From: Liolophura sinensis
Taxonomy: Eukaryota; Mollusca; Polyplacophora; Chitonida; Chitonidae
Direction of reading: 5' to 3'
Length of the DNA: 64,000 nt
Assembly (NCBI RefSeq): GCF_032854445.1
Contig: NC_088303.1
Coordinates: 24,805,501-24,869,500, forward strand
Positions 63,601 through 64,000 of this stretch are shown here, one piece after another (within the stretch, counting starts at the first letter, position 1; each line of letters starts with the position of its first letter). A model generated the notes under the pieces. It saw only the letters and a list, made by a program, of their open reading frames with translations, searched no databases and was not told where the DNA came from. The position numbers and the translations under genes are program-made.

Positions 63601-63884
63601 GGCCGTGGTAGCACGCTAACCAACTGAGCCACGGAGGCCCCCCTGTTTCTTGTATGATACGGGTATCTGAATTTGGAACAGTTAACATAGTAATGTAGTG
63701 TCTAAGATTTTACCATTTCAGATTTTAATTATGGCAATACTGTTGTTGTTTCTATGCTCAGACACAGACGAGTGTGACTTAGGGGAGAGCTGCTGTGACC
63801 AGGTGTGTAACAACAACCCTGGGGGTTACACCTGTGCCTGCGGGCCGGGCTTCATCCTTAACCCCGATGGCTGCAGGTGTGACG
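36519..63884 (+). CDS. MEGF6: MEGF6-like multi-EGF protein, partial gene (10 supported exons)
   Basis: The exons are 36519-36641, 38071-38193, 46407-46568, 47883-48029, 48842-48913, 52248-52373, 53117-53239, 53656-53778, 62891-63028 and 63762-63884. All introns are GT-AG and phase 1. The product is a chain of seven EGF-like domains (A-G), with a cysteine-free, lysine-rich insert between B and C. Such proteins are secreted or extracellular and act through disulphide-knotted, often calcium-binding modules. From memory, B to G match six consecutive EGF repeats of vertebrate MEGF6 in order. The E/F junction CYRIEME and the eight-cysteine domain G are the best markers. SCUBE proteins have a similar EGF series but lack these marks. 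Both ends are missing: no signal peptide, EMI domain or C-terminal repeats lie in the window. The protein's exact role is not known to me. Confidence 0.88.
37308..37564 (+). CDS. Possible alternative terminal exon, low support
   Basis: A fair acceptor (GTATGTTTTCAG) at 37307 opens a phase-1 frame that would continue domain A in frame for 85 codons before TAA. An ATTAAA, a known variant polyadenylation signal, follows about 20 bases later. No phase-1 donor fits, so it could only serve as a last exon, giving a truncated protein. The encoded peptide starts [18 protein letters not shown] and matches nothing I know. It may be chance: one open frame of this length is not improbable in AT-rich DNA. 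Confidence 0.2.
37597..37684 (+). mobile_element. SINE 3' fragment
   Basis: GTTTCCACCCACCATAATGC, CTGGCAGCCGTTGCATAAGT, ATTCTTGAGTACGGCGTAGA and an AAATAAATAAATAAATGA tail identify the 3' third of the main SINE family. It lies in the intron between domains A and B. Confidence 0.88.
38071..38193 (+). CDS. MEGF6: Exon: EGF-like domain B (calcium-binding type)
   Basis: The acceptor is GTGTGTTTTCAG and the donor G|GTGAGT (consensus); 123 nt, phase 1-1. It reads [41 protein letters not shown]. The six cysteines have standard EGF spacing and the DIDEC and C-x-N-x4-Y-x-C marks suggest calcium binding. It resembles the MEGF6 repeat with DVDEC, HNGGCQ and RLHTD (from memory). It is followed by 8.2 kb of intron before the linker exons. 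Confidence 0.95.
38569..38597. repeat. (AT)n microsatellite
   Basis: A pure alternating AT run of about 27 bases lies in the intron after domain B. Confidence 0.95.
45777..45840 (-). mobile_element. SINE tail, (GAAT)n family, minus orientation
   Basis: GAATGAATGAATGATTATGG, then CTTAACGCCACATTGGCAAT, then ATTTCAGCCATGTCATGGCG. The same order of blocks appears at 46068 and, in reverse complement, at 6880. Only this 3' part is conserved among the three copies, as expected for 5'-truncated SINE or LINE tails. Confidence 0.75.
46068..46130 (-). mobile_element. SINE tail, (GAAT)n family, second minus copy
   Basis: It has the same blocks as the copy 290 bp upstream: GAATGAATGAATGATTATGG, CTTAACGCCAAATCAGCAAT, ATTTCAGCCATATCGTGGCG. 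Two copies in the same orientation so close together could be separate insertions or a local duplication. It ends about 280 bp before linker exon 1. Confidence 0.75.
46407..46568 (+). CDS. MEGF6: Linker exon 1: lysine-rich, cysteine-free
   Basis: The acceptor is strong: a TACTAAT branch-site consensus, then CTTACTCTTTGATCAG. The donor is GTAAGG. The exon is 162 nt (54 codons), phase 1-1, so it fits the phase-1 introns of the EGF exons. It starts [17 protein letters not shown] when joined to domain B and ends KQKGSKG. It has ten lysines, many Ser, Thr and Asn, no cysteine, and two N-glycosylation sequons (NKT, NTT). It resembles no domain I know and looks like an extended hydrophilic linker. 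The open frame runs past the donor, so the real 3' border rests on the splice signal and should be confirmed. Confidence 0.75.
47756..47835 (+). repeat. Perfect 40-bp tandem duplication before linker exon 2
   Basis: Two identical copies of a 40-bp unit (start TCATTTCAGATTTACATTTG, end CATGAACAGTGATTT) lie head to tail, ending 47 bp before the acceptor of linker exon 2. Each copy contains its own TTTCAG, a potential decoy acceptor. The perfect identity shows that the duplication is recent. Confidence 0.95.
47883..48029 (+). CDS. MEGF6: Linker exon 2: basic, cysteine-free
   Basis: The acceptor is ATAATTAACTTTCAG and the donor G|GTATGA; 147 nt (49 codons), phase 1-1, no stop. Joined to linker exon 1 it continues [14 protein letters not shown], then [18 protein letters not shown] and ends near FVTTTM. 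The first half is strongly basic and the middle is acidic. The start YRGQK resembles the start IRGNK of linker exon 1, which could mean the two arose by exon duplication. There is no cysteine and no known domain. Its being in frame with its neighbours and having the same intron phase is the main support. Confidence 0.7.
48842..48913 (+). CDS. MEGF6: Linker exon 3: short, tyrosine- and proline-containing
   Basis: The acceptor is TCGCTCTTGTTGCAG, with a good pyrimidine tract, and the donor G|GTAACC. It is 72 nt (24 codons), phase 1-1. It reads [17 protein letters not shown] then MLNMKVQ. It has no cysteine and no known motif. With linker exons 1 and 2 it makes about 127 residues between domains B and C. 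Because all three exons are symmetric, any of them could be skipped without breaking the frame, so alternative splicing is possible. Confidence 0.7.
48914..52247 (+). other. Intron between linker exon 3 and domain C
   Basis: This is a 3.3-kb GT-AG intron. It contains a degenerate repeat region around 50270-50740 and ordinary AT-rich sequence. No extra exon could be supported. A 12-nt phase-1 candidate at 51790-51801 was rejected. Confidence 0.7.
50270..50740. repeat. Degenerate ~60-bp repeats with an internal 25-bp duplication
   Basis: Blocks like TTTCCCAATGCAATCAGTTGA followed by a (G)CCATGCTGAAATTTT-like segment recur about six times with strong divergence. Inside lies a perfect 25-bp tandem duplication at 50625-50674 (CTTTGCTAAAGTCTTTGTTC plus ATACC) with a partial third copy. 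This is an old array with one recent local expansion. Confidence 0.55.
52248..52373 (+). CDS. MEGF6: Exon: EGF-like domain C
   Basis: The acceptor is TTGTATCTTGCAG and the donor G|GTTTGTG; 126 nt, phase 1-1. It reads [41 protein letters not shown]. It has six cysteines in EGF spacing, with one residue more between cysteines 3 and 4 than its neighbours. It lacks the acidic DxDE start, so it is not a typical calcium-binding EGF. The matching MEGF6 repeat (NSC, NGGCQH, LQEDG; from memory) also lacks it. Confidence 0.94.
52546..53090. mobile_element. Dispersed repeat DNA, probably SINE-related, ending near exon D
   Basis: TGGCCCTCACTGGTTCAGCA and GGTTTGCCAG with a GTGGGTTACTCCAGAGTG block look like a diverged tRNA-type SINE. 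From about 52840, phrases such as CACGCCAAAGATATCTGACA, GGCAGCATCAAGTACC and TTTGAGCCCAG have the feel of an abundant molluscan dispersed repeat. The end (ACACCAATCAAATGAATACA, then TAAATAAT) resembles the tail of the main SINE. Borders and number of insertions are uncertain. The tail ends only about 30 bp before the domain D acceptor. Confidence 0.5.
53117..53239 (+). CDS. MEGF6: Exon: EGF-like domain D
   Basis: The acceptor is TTGTCTTGGTTACAG and the donor G|GTATGG; 123 nt, phase 1-1. It reads [41 protein letters not shown]. The six cysteines have standard spacing. DPC replaces DEC and the Asn for hydroxylation is missing, so calcium binding is doubtful. It corresponds to the MEGF6 repeat with SPC, HRCQ and GYQLAADG (from memory). 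The intron before it is full of dispersed repeats; the one after it is only 416 bp. Confidence 0.94.
53656..53778 (+). CDS. MEGF6: Exon: EGF-like domain E (calcium-binding type)
   Basis: The acceptor is TGGTGATTCTTGCAG and the donor C|GTGAGT; 123 nt, phase 1-1. It reads [46 protein letters not shown] plus C-x-N-x4-F-x-C is the calcium-binding consensus. The exon ends in TGT TAT C and joins GA of the next EGF exon to make CGA, giving CYRIEME across the junction. I recall the same string at the same place in vertebrate MEGF6. Confidence 0.96.
55135..55161 (+). CDS. Candidate 27-nt microexon
   Basis: A long pyrimidine-rich run (55090-55130) leads to TTCTTAAAG. After it, 27 nt follow up to a good donor G|GTAAAG. 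The segment is phase 1-1 and would add PTKGMPNSK plus a Gly between domains E and F, changing the otherwise conserved CYRIEME junction. It has no stop. The AAG acceptor is weaker than the CAG of the other exons. Such short matches can arise by chance, so this is only a suggestion. Confidence 0.22.
56258..56417 (+). mobile_element. MITE-like element, diverged copy
   Basis: The start (CACCTTTTCAACTGATAAG) and the blocks AAACTGATGAAATTATACTT, CTCAAAAATCAAATTAAAAA, GGTGCATAACTTGCACTGAA and AGTTGCTCTTTTATATGTGA follow the order of the copies at 31274 and 59337. The left part appears shortened by an internal deletion. Confidence 0.65.
56940..57320. repeat. Degenerate ~34-bp tandem repeat
   Basis: Variants of CTGAATTTGGGCACAGCTCT followed by CA(TT)TGTTGACAGC recur about nine times. 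Spacing is irregular and units are diverged. Frames of 69-78 codons on both strands come from the repeat. Confidence 0.75.
57678..57699 (+). repeat. 22-base A run
   Basis: An uninterrupted poly(A) run is followed by GATTGGTC. It could be the tail of an unrecognised retroposed sequence, but the DNA just before it (to about 57600) shows no element I can identify. Confidence 0.85.
59064..59336. repeat. 31-bp minisatellite abutting a MITE-like element
   Basis: The unit is CCACTGTAATTCTTCAACCT plus TTTGACTGTAT, about 9 copies with few changes. The segment TTCAACCTTTT in each unit equals the terminal sequence of the MITE-like family. The last unit runs without a break into the element at 59337, suggesting that the array grew from the element's end and its flank. 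Confidence 0.92.
59337..59503 (+). mobile_element. MITE-like inverted-repeat element
   Basis: It starts TTCAACTTTTTCGCATGTTT and ends ATATGCATAAAGATTGA, an imperfect inverted repeat of about 17 bp. In between are GATAGGTGTTTATTGAACC, GCTGTGCACACTGATAAAAC, AAAATCAGATTAAAAAGGTG and CACACTGAAAGTGGCTC. These align with the copies at 24539 (reversed), 31274 and 56258. It is too short to encode a transposase, so it must be non-autonomous. Confidence 0.8.
59550..59633 (+). mobile_element. Diverged SINE 3' fragment
   Basis: GTTTCCACCACCCATAAACG, GAATGCCGTTGTTGAACAAG, TCGAGTATGATGTTCAACAA and CAATCAAATAAATAAATGAA align in order with the tail of the main SINE family. It is more diverged than the copies at 15341 and 37597. 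Confidence 0.75.
62165..62355 (+). mobile_element. Second SINE family, (CTCA)n tail
   Basis: The segment GGCTTACTTACCTTCGGTAA, GAAGCAGCACTAGATAAAAG, GGAAATCCATCCTGCAACAA is followed by GTCGTCATATGACTGAAAAA, TTGTTGAGCACGATGTTAAA, and ends CTCACTCACTCC. The tail type (cgatgttaaacccc with CTCA repeats) differs from the main family but shares the tgagnacgnngtaaa motif. Its 5' border is uncertain. Confidence 0.7.
62891..63028 (+). CDS. MEGF6: Exon: EGF-like domain F with IEME lead
   Basis: The acceptor is CTTGATTTGCAG and the donor G|GTAATA; 138 nt (46 codons), phase 1-1. With the C from the previous exon it reads [46 protein letters not shown]. The six cysteines have EGF spacing; the calcium-binding marks are absent. 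The extra lead before the first cysteine (RIEME, then two hydrophobic residues) matches the corresponding MEGF6 repeat that I recall (RIEMEIVNSC), a strong ortholog marker. Confidence 0.96.
63373..63647 (-). mobile_element. Full-length SINE, minus orientation, with target-site duplication
   Basis: On the reverse strand it begins GGGGGGCCTCCGTGGCTCAG, has A- and B-box regions (GGCTCAGTTGGTTAGCG; GAGCTCAAGACCAG) and the GGCCGGTTTCCACCCGCC body, and ends in GTAAAACACAAATC and an AT-rich tail. TCTTGTAT at 63365-63372 and 63648-63655 looks like an 8-bp target-site duplication. It lies in the 733-bp intron between domains F and G and makes up over a third of it. Frames of 69-99 codons across it are incidental. 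Confidence 0.9.
63762..63884 (+). CDS. MEGF6: Exon: EGF-like domain G, eight-cysteine type
   Basis: The acceptor is TTTCTATGCTCAG and the donor G|GTGAGT; 123 nt, phase 1-1. It reads [41 protein letters not shown]. It has eight cysteines: the six EGF positions plus one in the CC pair and one in GCRC, likely forming a fourth disulphide. I recall the same layout (CC, NNPGGY, DGCGC) in the corresponding vertebrate MEGF6 repeat. The consensus donor shows that the gene goes on past the window. Confidence 0.96.
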
Positions 63885-64000
63885 GTGAGTCTGAAATCAC
63901 GGCAAAGTGTTACAAGTGGCTTACGTTGTCTGTATTTGTAATTCTTCCGATTAAAGGTGGTAGGATAATAGACTTATTTCATTCTGTGGATGGATACACA

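Noticed and set aside
63283-63688. Open frames of 69-99 codons on both strands
   Set aside because: They run through the SINE at 63373-63647; similar frames appear in other SINE copies.
36519-63884. SCUBE as the gene identity
   Set aside because: SCUBE proteins have a similar EGF series, but the CYRIEME lead and the eight-cysteine domain with CC and GCxC fit MEGF6 as I recall it.

Overview
The window is AT-rich animal genomic DNA with no bacterial-style gene packing. It has spliced exons with GT-AG borders, long introns, and many tRNA-derived SINEs and minisatellites. The SINE tails (ending in AAT(AAAT)n, (ATTC)n or (CTCA)n) are of a kind I associate with molluscs, so a marine mollusc or another lophotrochozoan is the best guess. 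That attribution is inference.

Only one gene can be supported. It lies on the + strand from 36519 to 63884 and is open at both ends: the first exon has an acceptor and the last a donor. Seven exons each encode one EGF-like domain (A to G), and every intron is phase 1. The order and residues of domains B to G match, from memory, a run of consecutive EGF repeats in vertebrate MEGF6. Two marks are especially telling: the junction between E and F reads CYRIEME across the splice, and domain G has the eight-cysteine layout with a CC pair and GCxC. The product would be a secreted or extracellular multi-EGF protein. Its signal peptide, EMI domain and C-terminal repeats are not seen here.

The most unusual part is between domains B and C. 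Three further exons (46407-46568, 47883-48029, 48842-48913) are phase 1-1, multiples of three, stop-free and well bounded. They encode about 127 residues without any cysteine; the first two are rich in lysine. Together they would form a linker that I do not know from vertebrate MEGF6. A 27-nt candidate microexon (55135-55161) and a possible alternative terminal exon (37308-37564) are weaker proposals.

The 36.5 kb upstream of domain A holds no exon I can recognise. It may be a long intron, or an intron plus intergenic DNA. It carries a 42-bp minisatellite (4225-5654), a 46/92-bp higher-order minisatellite (24952-25858), a 29-bp array split by a SINE with a clean target-site duplication (15618-16470), and smaller arrays. 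At least five copies of one short inverted-repeat element of about 180 bp (MITE-like) are spread over the window. One of them abuts a 31-bp minisatellite whose unit contains the element's own terminal sequence. At least three SINE or SINE-tail families share a related 3' motif. Most long open frames here are by-products of these repeats and are not genes.
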